A stretch of DNA of 37,550 nucleotides, taken from NCBI GenBank assembly GCA_002406015.1, contig DHMX01000031.1, positions 1 through 37,550 on the forward strand, given 5' to 3'. A model generated the notes under the pieces. The model saw only the letters and a list, made by a program, of their open reading frames with translations, was not told the origin of the DNA and ran no database searches. Position 1 is the stretch's first letter. Each line of letters begins with the position of its first letter. This DNA comes from Lachnospiraceae bacterium UBA4631 (GTDB lineage: Bacteria; Bacillota; Clostridia; Lachnospirales; Lachnospiraceae). A program made the translations under genes and the position numbers. This document shows, one piece after another, positions 1-7,803 of this stretch.

Positions 1-11
1 AGATGCTACAC

Positions 12-57
12 AAAGAAAAAGCCCCATAAATGGCTTGTTTACGCCATTTATGAAGCT
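12..57 (-). terminator. Rho-independent terminator of guaA
   Basis: Downstream of the guaA stop the arms at 20-34 and 43-57 pair over 15 positions (two G-T pairs near the base) around an 8-base loop. On the minus strand the stem is followed by a U-rich tract (bases 12-19). This is a classic intrinsic terminator and marks the end of the guaA transcript. Confidence 0.9.
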
Positions 58-64
58 CTGTTTA

Positions 65-1606
65 CTACTCAAACTCAATCGTTGCCGGTGGCTTTCCGGT
101 GCAATCATACAGCACCCGGTTAACCCCCTTAACTTCATTAACAATTCGGTTCGTTACCTTTTCTAATACCTCCCATGGTATTTTAGCACTCTCGGCAGTC
201 ATGAAATCCGAGGTCGTAACTGCCCGCAATGCAACCGCATAATCATAGGTTCTCTCATCACCCATAACACCAACACTTCTCATGTTCGTTAACGCTGCAA
301 AATACTGTCCCAAGTGCTTATCCACTCCGGCCTTTGCAATTTCCTCCCGGTAAATGGCATCTGCATCCTGTACGATACGCACCTTTTCTGCCGTAACATC
401 ACCGACAATCCGAATACCCAAGCCCGGTCCCGGAAATGGCTGACGATATACCAGATAATCCGGAATACCAAGCTCCAAGCCCGCTTTCCGAACCTCATCC
501 TTGAACAAAAGCCGAAGCGGCTCCACAATTTCCTTGAAATCCACATAGTCCGGCAGACCGCCCACATTATGATGGGATTTTATTACTGCCGATTTACCCA
601 GACCGGATTCAATAACATCCGGATAAATGGTACCCTGTACCAAGAAATCCACCGCTCCGATTTTCTTTGCTTCTTCCTCGAATACGCGAATAAATTCCTC
701 ACCAATAATCTTCCGCTTCTTTTCCGGTTCGGTAACGCCGGCTAATTTCTCATAGAAACGCTCTTGTGCATTGACGCGGATAAAGTTCAAATCATATGGT
801 CCTTCCGATCCGAATACAGCTTCTACCTCATCACCTTCATTTTTTCGCAGAAGCCCATGGTCAACAAATACACAGGTCAGTTGTTTTCCGACTGCTTTGG
901 ATAACAATACAGCCGCTACCGAAGAGTCTACACCGCCGGACAAGGCACATAACACCTTTCCGGTACCGATTTTATCCTTTAATTCCTGAATGGTATGCTC
1001 CACGAAGGAATCCATCTTCCAGTCACCCTTACAACCACAGACCTGATATACGAAGTTTGCTAACATCTTCTTACCTTCCTGTGTATGCATAACCTCCGGA
1101 TGAAATTGTGTGGCATATAGCTTCTTCTCCGGACATTCCATTGCCGCTACCGGACATACCGGTGTATGAGCCGTCACTGAAAAGCCCTCCGGTGCCTTTG
1201 CAATATAGTCGGTATGGCTCATCCAACATATTGTAGTTGGCTCCACATCCCCAAACAAAACAGAATTATTATTTACCGCTACCTCTGTCTTGCCGTATTC
1301 GCTGACCGGTGCTGTTTCAACGGTTCCACCCAGCATATAAGACATCAATTGTGAGCCGTAGCAGATACCCAGAATCGGAATACCCAGTTCAAAGATTTCC
1401 TTCTGATAACGCGGAGAATCCTCTGCATATACACTGTTCGGACCTCCCGTAAATATAATGCCCTTTGGATTCATTTCCTTAATTTTATCCAATGATATTG
1501 TGTAGGGATGTACCTCCGCATATACATTGCACTCCCTGACTCTTCTTGCAATTAACTGGTTATACTGTCCGCCAAAGTCCAGTACAATAATTAACTCCTG
1601 TTTCAT
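65..1606 (-). CDS. guaA: GMP synthase (glutamine-hydrolysing)
   Basis: Converts XMP to GMP using ATP and glutamine in cytoplasmic purine synthesis. The 513 residues match the full family length. The N-terminal class I glutamine amidotransferase domain (about 1-190) carries the nucleophile Cys82 in GICYGS and the His169/Glu171 pair in HPEV. The ATP-pyrophosphatase domain follows with the PP-loop SGGVDS at 223-228, and the C-terminal dimerisation domain ends in the usual PPATIEFE-type tail. It lies 53 bases downstream of the DUF3783-like gene on the same strand, so co-transcription is possible, and a strong terminator follows it. I see no purine riboswitch or other attenuator directly upstream. 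Identification is secure. Confidence 0.98.
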   Translation of the reverse strand: MKQELIIVLDFGGQYNQLIARRVRECNVYAEVHPYTISLDKIKEMNPKGIIFTGGPNSVYAEDSPRYQKEIFELGIPILGICYGSQLMSYMLGGTVETAPVSEYGKTEVAVNNNSVLFGDVEPTTICWMSHTDYIAKAPEGFSVTAHTPVCPVAAMECPEKKLYATQFHPEVMHTQEGKKMLANFVYQVCGCKGDWKMDSFVEHTIQELKDKIGTGKVLCALSGGVDSSVAAVLLSKAVGKQLTCVFVDHGLLRKNEGDEVEAVFGSEGPYDLNFIRVNAQERFYEKLAGVTEPEKKRKIIGEEFIRVFEEEAKKIGAVDFLVQGTIYPDVIESGLGKSAVIKSHHNVGGLPDYVDFKEIVEPLRLLFKDEVRKAGLELGIPDYLVYRQPFPGPGLGIRIVGDVTAEKVRIVQDADAIYREEIAKAGVDKHLGQYFAALTNMRSVGVMGDERTYDYAVALRAVTTSDFMTAESAKIPWEVLEKVTNRIVNEVKGVNRVLYDCTGKPPATIEFE

Positions 1607-1659
1607 AATCTGCTATCCTTTCTCCTGCCATTTATTTTCCATTTTGTATTTAATGCTAT

Positions 1660-2103
1660 TTAGTTCTGGCTTTCTTCCTCCGGTGCCTTCTCTTCTGCCT
1701 GTCCCGGCATTTTTCCTTCTAAAATCATGGCATGTTCCTTTTCTAATTCCTTTGCCAGCTCATAAAATGTCCACTTCTTATTTGTAGAAGTAAGTACACA
1801 TTTTAACGGAATCCCTTCCAGTCCCCGCTTTTTGATATTGCTTAACATCATATCAATTCGCTTGGTAATACTGAAATTATGCATTACCATAACCTCTTTT
1901 TCAAATGGTGGGTACTGCTCCGGATTTGGATTCTCCTCCATATCCTTAACCCCTGCCAGATAACCTACTGTCTGACCTAACTGGTCATCATGAATCGTCT
2001 TAACCCGAATCCCCATCTGCACCATAATATACTGCAATTCTCTTGTTCTTTGTGGATCTTTAAATCCATACATTAATACCGTTTCTCCTGTCGGTCTGTG
2101 CAT
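1660..2103 (-). CDS. DUF3783-like small cytoplasmic protein
   Basis: A 147-residue soluble protein with no signal peptide or membrane segment. It opens with a strand-rich part (ETVLMYGF, then IRVKTI) that could be a small alpha/beta fold. The central to C-terminal part contains KCVLTSTNKKWTFYELAKEL, which resembles my memory of the clostridial DUF3783 family (moderate certainty). The last 15 or so residues are Glu-rich and probably disordered. A clear AGGAGG-type ribosome site precedes the ATG. It sits just upstream of guaA on the same strand, which hints at co-expression, but no function can be assigned. Confidence 0.65.
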   Translation of the reverse strand: MHRPTGETVLMYGFKDPQRTRELQYIMVQMGIRVKTIHDDQLGQTVGYLAGVKDMEENPNPEQYPPFEKEVMVMHNFSITKRIDMMLSNIKKRGLEGIPLKCVLTSTNKKWTFYELAKELEKEHAMILEGKMPGQAEEKAPEEESQN

Positions 2104-2626
2104 ATTTACTCCTCCTTATTTATGTTTCTGTCATATCTGCCGCTAATTTTAATAGTACTTTTTCTAATCCTTTTTTATATTAATTTTTTATATTAATTTT
2201 TCTATATTAATTTCTTTTATACTAATTTCTTCTATAATCATTAACTTCTTTTATAATACTCTTTGTATTAGCCTTTGTATTAATTTTATACTAATTTTCT
2301 TTTTAACTCATATATGAAATCATATATAAATTATATATCAAATCATATAATCATTTTCTTACTAATAATTTCATTTCACTCCGGCTGACAAAATCCTTTT
2401 TATTCCTATTCCATTCCTGCTTCTGCATCTTCTTATAGTAATACTACGTTTCTTCTTTTTGTTTTCGGATACGATAGCGTTACAAACCTCATACCCAAGC
2501 CAACTTTTTTCTCAAATATAGTCTATTATTTTTCTAACCCAATTCCCGCTTTTACAATTCTTGCAGGTGGTTATTAACCTGCTTTTGTCATAGCCGGTTT
2601 CAACTGAGTACCTACCGATTTATGCT
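2104..2626. other. 523-base AT-rich intergenic region
   Basis: Between mutY and the DUF3783-like gene, both on the minus strand. I find no credible coding frame, tRNA or known riboswitch. Bases 2176-2300 are a degenerate AT-rich tandem repeat (separate entry), followed by ATATAT-rich DNA to about 2350. The rest is pyrimidine-rich on the plus strand with no clear promoter. A small hairpin (2563-2568 with 2577-2582) lacks a U-tract in the mutY direction, so mutY has no obvious intrinsic terminator. Confidence 0.6.
2176..2300. repeat. Degenerate AT-rich tandem repeat, about 13-19 bp units
   Basis: Roughly eight to nine head-to-tail copies of a unit close to TATATTAATTTCTTT, beginning with three nearly identical copies and decaying in sequence and length rightwards. 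The unit is too short and continuous for a CRISPR array. On the minus strand each copy carries an AATTAATATA-like core, so the tract offers many promoter-like -10 sequences and is probably bendable DNA. Confidence 0.7.
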
Positions 2627-3682
2627 TTAATTACCCGATTTCTCCCGGTCAAGCAGCTCCAGAAATGGTCGAAATGCCGAAGGTATCGGCACCTTTTCCT
2701 GCATTTCCTCCAATGTCACCCATTGAAACTCCGGGTTCATCTGCCGGCATAACAAATAATAGGCAGTCATTCTCCACTCAACATGTGAAAAAATGTGTGT
2801 ATATTGATATTCTAATTGTATCTGCGTTGGCTGTGTTTTCCAATCTGTAGCTGTATCGGCTGCCTGCTGCTGGTTCAAATGTCCTTCCACATTGGGGAAT
2901 TCCCACAAACCGGACAGCAATCCATTTGCAGGACGTTTCCGGACTGCTATTCGTTCTCCGCATTGCAGAAGCAGCACCGTTTTATCCTCCTTGCGGCGTG
3001 CCTTCTTTTCCGCCCGCACCGGATACTGCGACCATGTTCCATGTTCATATGCCAGACAAATTCCTGCCAGCGGACACTGTTCACACCTTGGAGCCCCATT
3101 CGGTACACAAACAGTTGCCCCGACCTCCATCAAAGCCTGCGTCATGCTTCCGCACTGTCCAATCGGATATACCGTTGCAAGTGCATCCCGGACAGCCCGC
3201 TTTGTTGTCTGCTTATCAATATTGGATGCATCCTCCATCACTCTGGTATAGACCCGCAGAACATTTCCGTCTACAGCAGGTGTCGGCAAATCAAAGCAAA
3301 TAGAACCGATTGCCCCTGCCGTATAGTCACCAATTCCCGCCAAAGAACGAATCTCTTCGTACGTGTCCGGAAAAGCTCCATGGAACTGCTCCATTACCAT
3401 GCCTGCTGCCTTTTTCAGATTTCTCGCCCGGTTATAATATCCCAGCCCCTCCCACAGCTTTAAGAGTTCATCCTCTTCTACCTGTGCAAGAGCTTCTATC
3501 GTCGGCAGAGCCGCCAAGAAGCGTTTATAATATTCCTTCACCGCTTCTACTCTGGTCTGCTGCAGCATAATCTCGGACAACCACACATGGTATGGCTCTC
3601 TATCCTTCCGCCATGGCAAATCTCTCTTATGCTCCGGATACCAGCTTAACAATGCTTCCACTAATTGTTCACATCTATCCAT
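2627..3682 (-). CDS. mutY: A/G-specific adenine glycosylase
   Basis: Base-excision repair enzyme that removes adenine mispaired with 8-oxoguanine. From the ATG at 3682 it is 351 residues. The HhH-GPD domain shows catalytic Glu37 in SEIMLQQT, the helix-hairpin-helix LAGIGDYTAGAI near 114-125, and catalytic Asp138 in PAVDGNV. The [4Fe-4S] cysteines are Cys192, 200, 203 and 209. Their spacing is C-X7-C-X2-C-X5-C, one residue longer than the C-X6 first gap of E. coli MutY. The C-terminal third is the NUDIX-like 8-oxoG recognition domain. An in-frame TTG ten codons upstream (3712) is possible but less likely. The gene starts about 30 bases after the mnmA stop, suggesting co-transcription. Confidence 0.95.
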   Translation of the reverse strand: MDRCEQLVEALLSWYPEHKRDLPWRKDREPYHVWLSEIMLQQTRVEAVKEYYKRFLAALPTIEALAQVEEDELLKLWEGLGYYNRARNLKKAAGMVMEQFHGAFPDTYEEIRSLAGIGDYTAGAIGSICFDLPTPAVDGNVLRVYTRVMEDASNIDKQTTKRAVRDALATVYPIGQCGSMTQALMEVGATVCVPNGAPRCEQCPLAGICLAYEHGTWSQYPVRAEKKARRKEDKTVLLLQCGERIAVRKRPANGLLSGLWEFPNVEGHLNQQQAADTATDWKTQPTQIQLEYQYTHIFSHVEWRMTAYYLLCRQMNPEFQWVTLEEMQEKVPIPSAFRPFLELLDREKSGN

Positions 3683-3715
3683 AAGTATACCACATCTTTT
3701 CCTGAAAACCAACTG

Positions 3716-4780
3716 CTACGCAATGGTTCCTCCGCCGAGAACCACATTTCCCTGATATACCACAACTGCCTGTCCTCTCGTAATTGCCCGCTGCGGCTCT
3801 GCAAACTGAACCCGTACCCGCTCATTGTCCATACACTGCACATAGGCATCCTGTGCCTGCTGCCGATACCGCACCTTTGCCTGTACCAGCTCTGTTTCCT
3901 TTGGTGCCTCATGAATCCAGTGAAAATCCCTTGCTTCTAATACAGAATGAAACAGCTCTTCGTTGCTTCCCAACACCACCTGATTCTTTTCCGGACAAAT
4001 ATCTACCACATAATACGGATGCTCGGCTGCGATTCCCAGTCCCCGCCGTTGTCCAATCGTATATCCGTAGTAGCCATGATGCGTGCCTAATACCGTTCCG
4101 TTTTTATCCACAAAGGTTCCTGTACCCACATCTATCTGATAGCTTTCCTTCATAAATTTCTTATAATCACCATCCGGAATAAAGCAAATATCCTGACTGT
4201 CCCGCTTTGCCGAATTGATAAATCCATGCTCCTGTGCGATTGCCCGTACCTGCTCTTTCGTCATACTTCCCAATGGGAACTGTGTATGTGCCAACTGCTC
4301 CTGCGTTAAGGAATACAGTACATAACTCTGGTCCTTGGAGGCATCTACCGCCTTATGAAGCGAATACCAGCCATCCTCCTCTATAACCTGTGCATAGTGA
4401 CCGGTCACTATCACATCGCAATCCAGCTCCTGTGCCTTTTGATATAAATGCTCAAATTTTAAATGCCGGTTACATTCTATACACGGATTTGGTGTTTCTC
4501 CCCGCAAATAGCAATCTACAAATGGGTCCATCACCCTTGCCTTAAAATCTTCCTTAAAATTCACAACATAATAAGGGATTCCAATACGAAAGGCTACACT
4601 TCTTGCATCCTCAATATCATCTAAGGAGCAACAGGTCTTCTCTCTTGAAATCCCTATATCGTCATTATCATACAATTTCATGGTGACACCGATACACTCG
4701 TAGCCCTTCTCCTTCATCAGAAGTGCGGCTACCGAAGAATCAACGCCACCACTCATTGCGATTAATGCTTTCTTGTTCAT
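3716..4780 (-). CDS. mnmA: tRNA-specific 2-thiouridylase
   Basis: Thiolates U34 at the wobble position of tRNA-Lys, -Glu and -Gln, using ATP and a sulfur relay. The N-terminal PP-loop is MSGGVDSS. The catalytic cysteine pair is seen as the Cys in NPCIECN and the Cys in QDICFIPDGDY. The C-terminal beta-barrel region (GLGIAAEHPYYVV onward) completes the protein. I chose the ATG at 4780 (354 residues, AAGGTGA eight or nine bases upstream). A GTG four codons earlier (4792) with AGAGG seven bases upstream is equally possible. A TATAAT-like hexamer lies in the gap towards metQ, without a convincing -35. Identification is secure. Confidence 0.96.
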   Translation of the reverse strand: MNKKALIAMSGGVDSSVAALLMKEKGYECIGVTMKLYDNDDIGISREKTCCSLDDIEDARSVAFRIGIPYYVVNFKEDFKARVMDPFVDCYLRGETPNPCIECNRHLKFEHLYQKAQELDCDVIVTGHYAQVIEEDGWYSLHKAVDASKDQSYVLYSLTQEQLAHTQFPLGSMTKEQVRAIAQEHGFINSAKRDSQDICFIPDGDYKKFMKESYQIDVGTGTFVDKNGTVLGTHHGYYGYTIGQRRGLGIAAEHPYYVVDICPEKNQVVLGSNEELFHSVLEARDFHWIHEAPKETELVQAKVRYRQQAQDAYVQCMDNERVRVQFAEPQRAITRGQAVVVYQGNVVLGGGTIA

Positions 4781-4889
4781 AGTCGAATTCACCTTTTATC
4801 CTCTAATCTTCTTAGGGCTATTATAAATCAATTCTCCTACAAACGCTATTCATTTTTTTGAAATGGTTCTATTTGCCTGTTTTGTCTGA

Positions 4890-5795
4890 TTAGAATACAG
4901 GTACTACTGCATTTCCGTAAGTTTCCTGAATGTACTGCTTTACCTTGTCACTTAATACTGCATCTACCAGTGCCTTTGTCTTTGCAGAATCCTCGTTTCC
5001 TTCCTTTACTGCAATTACATTTCCGTAAGTCTCAGCAGCTAAAGAATCAGAAGCTTCTACAGCAATTGCATCTGCTACATCCAAGCCACCTTCTGCGGCA
5101 TAGTTACCGTTAATGCACGCAATATCCACATCCGGTAAAGACCGTACTAACTGTGCTGCCTCAATTTCCTGAATCTCAAGGTTCTTAGGGTTTTCTTCAA
5201 TATCCAGAACAGTTGCGGTCAGTCCTGCATCTTCCTTTAACTTGATTAAGCCCTGTGCTTCCAGTAACAGAAGTGCTCTTGCTTCATTTGTTGTATCATT
5301 TGGTACTGCTACCTTTGCACCGTCCTGCAATGCATCTAAGCTGTCTGTCTTGCCGGCATAGATTCCGAATGGTTCAAAATGTACCTTTGCTACCGATACC
5401 AGATGTGTACCGTTTTCTGCATTAAAATCATCCAAGTATGGCTGATGCTGGAAGAAGTTTGCATCTAAGTCTCCTGCCTCTAATGCTGTATTTGGCAATA
5501 CATAATCATTATATTCTACGATTTCCAAGGTATATCCCTGCTCTGCAAGTGTATCCTTTACCTGCTCCAGTATCTCTGCATGAGGGGTAACGCTGGCTCC
5601 TACCTTAATCACCTTATCATCCTCTGCCTGTGCATCACTCTGGGTATCTGCATCCTGTGTTCCTTCTGTAGTATCTGTACTGTCAGATGCATTTCCGTTA
5701 CCGGCTCCTGCGGAGCATCCGGTTAATCCAAGGGTTCCAATGGTTAATGCTGCAAGAAATGCAGCGGCTAATTTCTTAGTTACATTCTTTTTCAT
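4890..5795 (-). CDS. metQ: Methionine ABC transporter substrate-binding lipoprotein
   Basis: Extracytoplasmic methionine-binding component of the MetNIQ importer. The 301 residues begin with a lysine-rich n-region, a hydrophobic core and the lipobox LTGC, with Cys27 as the expected lipidated residue. A Ser/Thr/Asp-rich linker of about 30 residues follows. The NLPA/MetQ domain (about 60-301) includes DANFFQHQPYLDDFN and VAVPNDTTNEARAL, both typical of the family. It follows metI by 16 bases, so metN-metI-metQ is one operon. No clear terminator is visible between metQ and mnmA. The substrate could be D- or L-methionine or a related amino acid, but gene order strongly favours methionine. Confidence 0.95.
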   Translation of the reverse strand: MKKNVTKKLAAAFLAALTIGTLGLTGCSAGAGNGNASDSTDTTEGTQDADTQSDAQAEDDKVIKVGASVTPHAEILEQVKDTLAEQGYTLEIVEYNDYVLPNTALEAGDLDANFFQHQPYLDDFNAENGTHLVSVAKVHFEPFGIYAGKTDSLDALQDGAKVAVPNDTTNEARALLLLEAQGLIKLKEDAGLTATVLDIEENPKNLEIQEIEAAQLVRSLPDVDIACINGNYAAEGGLDVADAIAVEASDSLAAETYGNVIAVKEGNEDSAKTKALVDAVLSDKVKQYIQETYGNAVVPVF

Positions 5796-5811
5796 AGTTG
5801 TCTCTCCTTTT

Positions 5812-6477
5812 CTAGTTGCGGATTCTCTTATCCGTTTTATTTACAATAAACATGCCTAACTCCTGAAATACCTGGACAATAATAACCAGTACTAATACAG
5901 TCGCCCACATGATATTGGCTTGGTATCTATAGTATCCATAATTGATGGCTATGGCACCTAAGCCACCGCCACCGGTGAAGCCTGCCATGGCAGAATATCC
6001 CAGTAATGTTGTAAATGCTATGGTTGCACCTACCAGCAGGGACGGTCTTGCCTCCGGCAAAAGCACCTTCCAGATAATCTGAATCGGGCTGGAGCCCATT
6101 GCCTGTGCTGCTTCGATTACACCCTGGTCCACTTCCTTTAACGAAGATTCTACCATTCGTGCTATAAATGGAATTGCTGCTACGACTAACGGTACAACCG
6201 TTGCATTTGTTCCGATTGTAGTACCCGCTACCATTCTGGTAAACGGCAGAATCGCAAGCAGTAAAATGATAAATGGTACGGAACGTGTCAGGTTTACAAT
6301 CACACCTACCACAACATTTACCGGTTTGCATTTACAGATTCCATTCTTATCTGTAACAAATAACAGTACGCCGAGCGGAATACCTACAATGTAAGAGCAG
6401 ACCGTTGACAGCAATACCATATACAAGCTCTCCAGGGTTCCTTCCCAGAGAAGCGTCGCTAATTGATTAAATGTCAT
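5812..6477 (-). CDS. metI: Methionine ABC transporter permease
   Basis: Membrane channel subunit of the methionine importer. From the ATG at 6477 it is 221 residues with five predicted membrane segments. The ABC coupling helix region (VDQGVIEAAQAMGSSPIQII) contains the EAA motif that docks on MetN. A longer in-frame reading to 6612 exists, but it is arginine-rich shadow sequence lying inside metN. The chosen start has a strong GAGGAGGAGG ribosome site and overlaps the metN stop by 11 bases, which implies translational coupling. Confidence 0.95.
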   Translation of the reverse strand: MTFNQLATLLWEGTLESLYMVLLSTVCSYIVGIPLGVLLFVTDKNGICKCKPVNVVVGVIVNLTRSVPFIILLLAILPFTRMVAGTTIGTNATVVPLVVAAIPFIARMVESSLKEVDQGVIEAAQAMGSSPIQIIWKVLLPEARPSLLVGATIAFTTLLGYSAMAGFTGGGGLGAIAINYGYYRYQANIMWATVLVLVIIVQVFQELGMFIVNKTDKRIRN

Positions 6478-7468
6478 CTCTATCCTCCTCCTCGTAGTGA
6501 ACTCCAATGGAATCCAGATATTCCTTTGCCTTTGCCTGTACTGCCTCGTCTGTCGGAATTTCCAACAGCATCTGTCCAAAGGCTCTGCCTCCAATATCCT
6601 CAGTGCTGGCACCTAAGATATTTACCGGGGCATTACACTTTAATACCAGATTGGCAACCACCGGTTCTGTCGATGCCTGTCCTCCAAAGGCTAACCGGAA
6701 GACCTTACCGCTGTAATTTCTGACATCATATTTTTGCTTCGGATAAATCATTTCCTGTGCAATCTTGGTTTTCGGTGAAAGGAATACATCCTGTACCGCT
6801 CCTTCTTCAATAATACTTCCGTCATTTAATACAGCTACCTGTGTACATATCTTTTCAACCACCTTCATCTCATGTGTAATTACTACAATGGTAACACCCA
6901 GCCGCTCGTTAATTTCCTTTAACAGCTCCAATATCGAATTGGTTGTATTTGGGTCCAAGGCACTGGTTGCCTCGTCACATAAGAGGTATCGTGGTTCTGT
7001 TGCCAAAGCTCTTGCAATTGCTACCCGTTGCTTTTGTCCTCCGGACAATTGTGCCGGGTAGTTCTGCATTCGGTCCTTCAAGCCTACCATTTCCAGTAGC
7101 TCGATGGCTCTTTCCTTTGCCTGCTTTGCGGGAACCCCTGCTATTTCCAGTGGATAACATACATTTCGCAGGGCGGTTCGCTGTGCCAGAAGATTAAACT
7201 GCTGGAACACCATTCCGATTTTCTGTCGTTCCTTTCTAAGCTTTCCCTGTCCTAATGCTGTCAGCTCCACATCATCCAGATATACTTTTCCGGAGGTTGG
7301 CCGTTCCAGCAGGTTCAGACATCGCACCAGCGTAGATTTTCCTGCTCCGGAAGAACCAATGATTCCAAAAATGCTTCCGTCTTCAATTTTCAAATCAATC
7401 TGCTTCAACGCATCTACCTGCCTATCCCGCAGATAAAAGGTCTTGCTTACCTGTTCCAATCGTATCAT
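6467..7468 (-). CDS. metN: Methionine ABC transporter ATP-binding protein
   Basis: Drives methionine import by ATP hydrolysis at the cytoplasmic face. The 333 residues show Walker A GSSGAGKST (38-46), signature LSGGQ (141-145), Walker B YLLCDE (161-166) and the switch His in VITHEM. The C-terminal 80 or so residues form the NIL domain, which in MetN proteins binds methionine and inhibits transport when the internal pool is full. It is first in the metNIQ operon, has an AAAGGAT ribosome site, and is preceded by a strong promoter and a structured 5' leader (separate entries). Confidence 0.96.
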   Translation of the reverse strand: MIRLEQVSKTFYLRDRQVDALKQIDLKIEDGSIFGIIGSSGAGKSTLVRCLNLLERPTSGKVYLDDVELTALGQGKLRKERQKIGMVFQQFNLLAQRTALRNVCYPLEIAGVPAKQAKERAIELLEMVGLKDRMQNYPAQLSGGQKQRVAIARALATEPRYLLCDEATSALDPNTTNSILELLKEINERLGVTIVVITHEMKVVEKICTQVAVLNDGSIIEEGAVQDVFLSPKTKIAQEMIYPKQKYDVRNYSGKVFRLAFGGQASTEPVVANLVLKCNAPVNILGASTEDIGGRAFGQMLLEIPTDEAVQAKAKEYLDSIGVHYEEEDRDDI

Positions 7469-7536
7469 ACTATATCCTTTCCAATTGCAACCTATATACC
7501 ACTATTCCTATCGGTTTACCATGCAATAAGGTCAAT

Positions 7537-7625
7537 AACCATTTTAGGAGGGTATCCTCACCAAAGAGGAATGCTGTCATTTACCTTCTGCCATTTCCCT
7601 GTCACTCCTTGGTGATTTGATGGTT
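7537..7625 (-). promoter_or_regulatory. Structured 5' leader of metNIQ, class not recognised
   Basis: Starting a few bases after the predicted transcription start, the minus-strand RNA can form a closing stem P1 (7620-7625 with 7537-7542). Inside is a long hairpin P2: TCACCAA/TTGGTGA at 7609-7615 with 7558-7564, continued by GGAGTG/CATTCC, with a 3-base bulge. A short hairpin P3 (GAGG/CCTC, 7548-7559) shares two bases with P2. Together these suggest a three-way junction. It lacks the SAM-I (S-box) core and the T-box TGGNACCGCG, so I assign no ligand. A cis-regulatory role is inferred from its position before a methionine importer. Confidence 0.45.
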
Positions 7626-7628
7626 CTT

Positions 7629-7658
7629 ATTATAACAACTAATATTGAAAAGTGTTAA
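7629..7658 (-). promoter_or_regulatory. Promoter of metNIQ
   Basis: On the minus strand TTAACA (7653-7658) is followed after 18 bases by a perfect TATAAT (7629-7634). The predicted start, near 7622, places the leader structure at the very 5' end of a roughly 155-base untranslated region before metN. Confidence 0.7.
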
Positions 7659-7670
7659 TATGGGATTTCT

Positions 7671-7705
7671 ATGGTTGGCTATAGCCTATACCTATAGCCA
7701 ACCAT
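7671..7705. repeat. Perfect 14-bp inverted repeat upstream of the metN promoter
   Basis: Arms ATGGTTGGCTATAG (7671-7684) and its exact complement (7692-7705) surround a 7-base spacer. In the direction of the upstream yfhO transcript no U-tract follows, while a short T-run follows on the plus strand, where there is no upstream gene. It may be a terminator-like hairpin at the end of the yfhO operon, or a protein site 12 bases upstream of the metN -35. Nothing else is evident in the remaining gap sequence, 7706-7803. Confidence 0.6.
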
Positions 7706-7803
7706 CCATTTTTATCACTATATCATCCTGTTTTTGCTGCATATTTGCTATGTTTTTTAGTTTCCGTTTCACTCACCTTGAGTCACCCTCAACTTTCCCT
7801 TCG

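Noticed and set aside
2563..2587. Terminator after mutY
   Set aside because: The 6-bp stem is followed by T residues only on the plus strand, where no gene ends.
2104..2626. Purine riboswitch upstream of the guaA region
   Set aside because: The conserved purine aptamer core (TATA, then ATATGG, then the GTTTCTACC-like joining segment) is absent.
3680..3712. Promoter (TTGGTT-17-TATACT) immediately before mutY, and a TTG start at 3712
   Set aside because: The -10 would end one base before the mutY ATG, giving a start inside the gene. The match is more likely chance in the mnmA-mutY junction.
6478..6612. Longer metI N-terminus
   Set aside because: It lies within the metN coding sequence, is arginine-rich, and the internal ATG at 6477 has a far better ribosome site.
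7469..7660. SAM-I (S-box) riboswitch or T-box before metN
   Set aside because: Neither strand shows the S-box core or the T-box TGGNACCGCG, so only an unclassified structured leader is reported.
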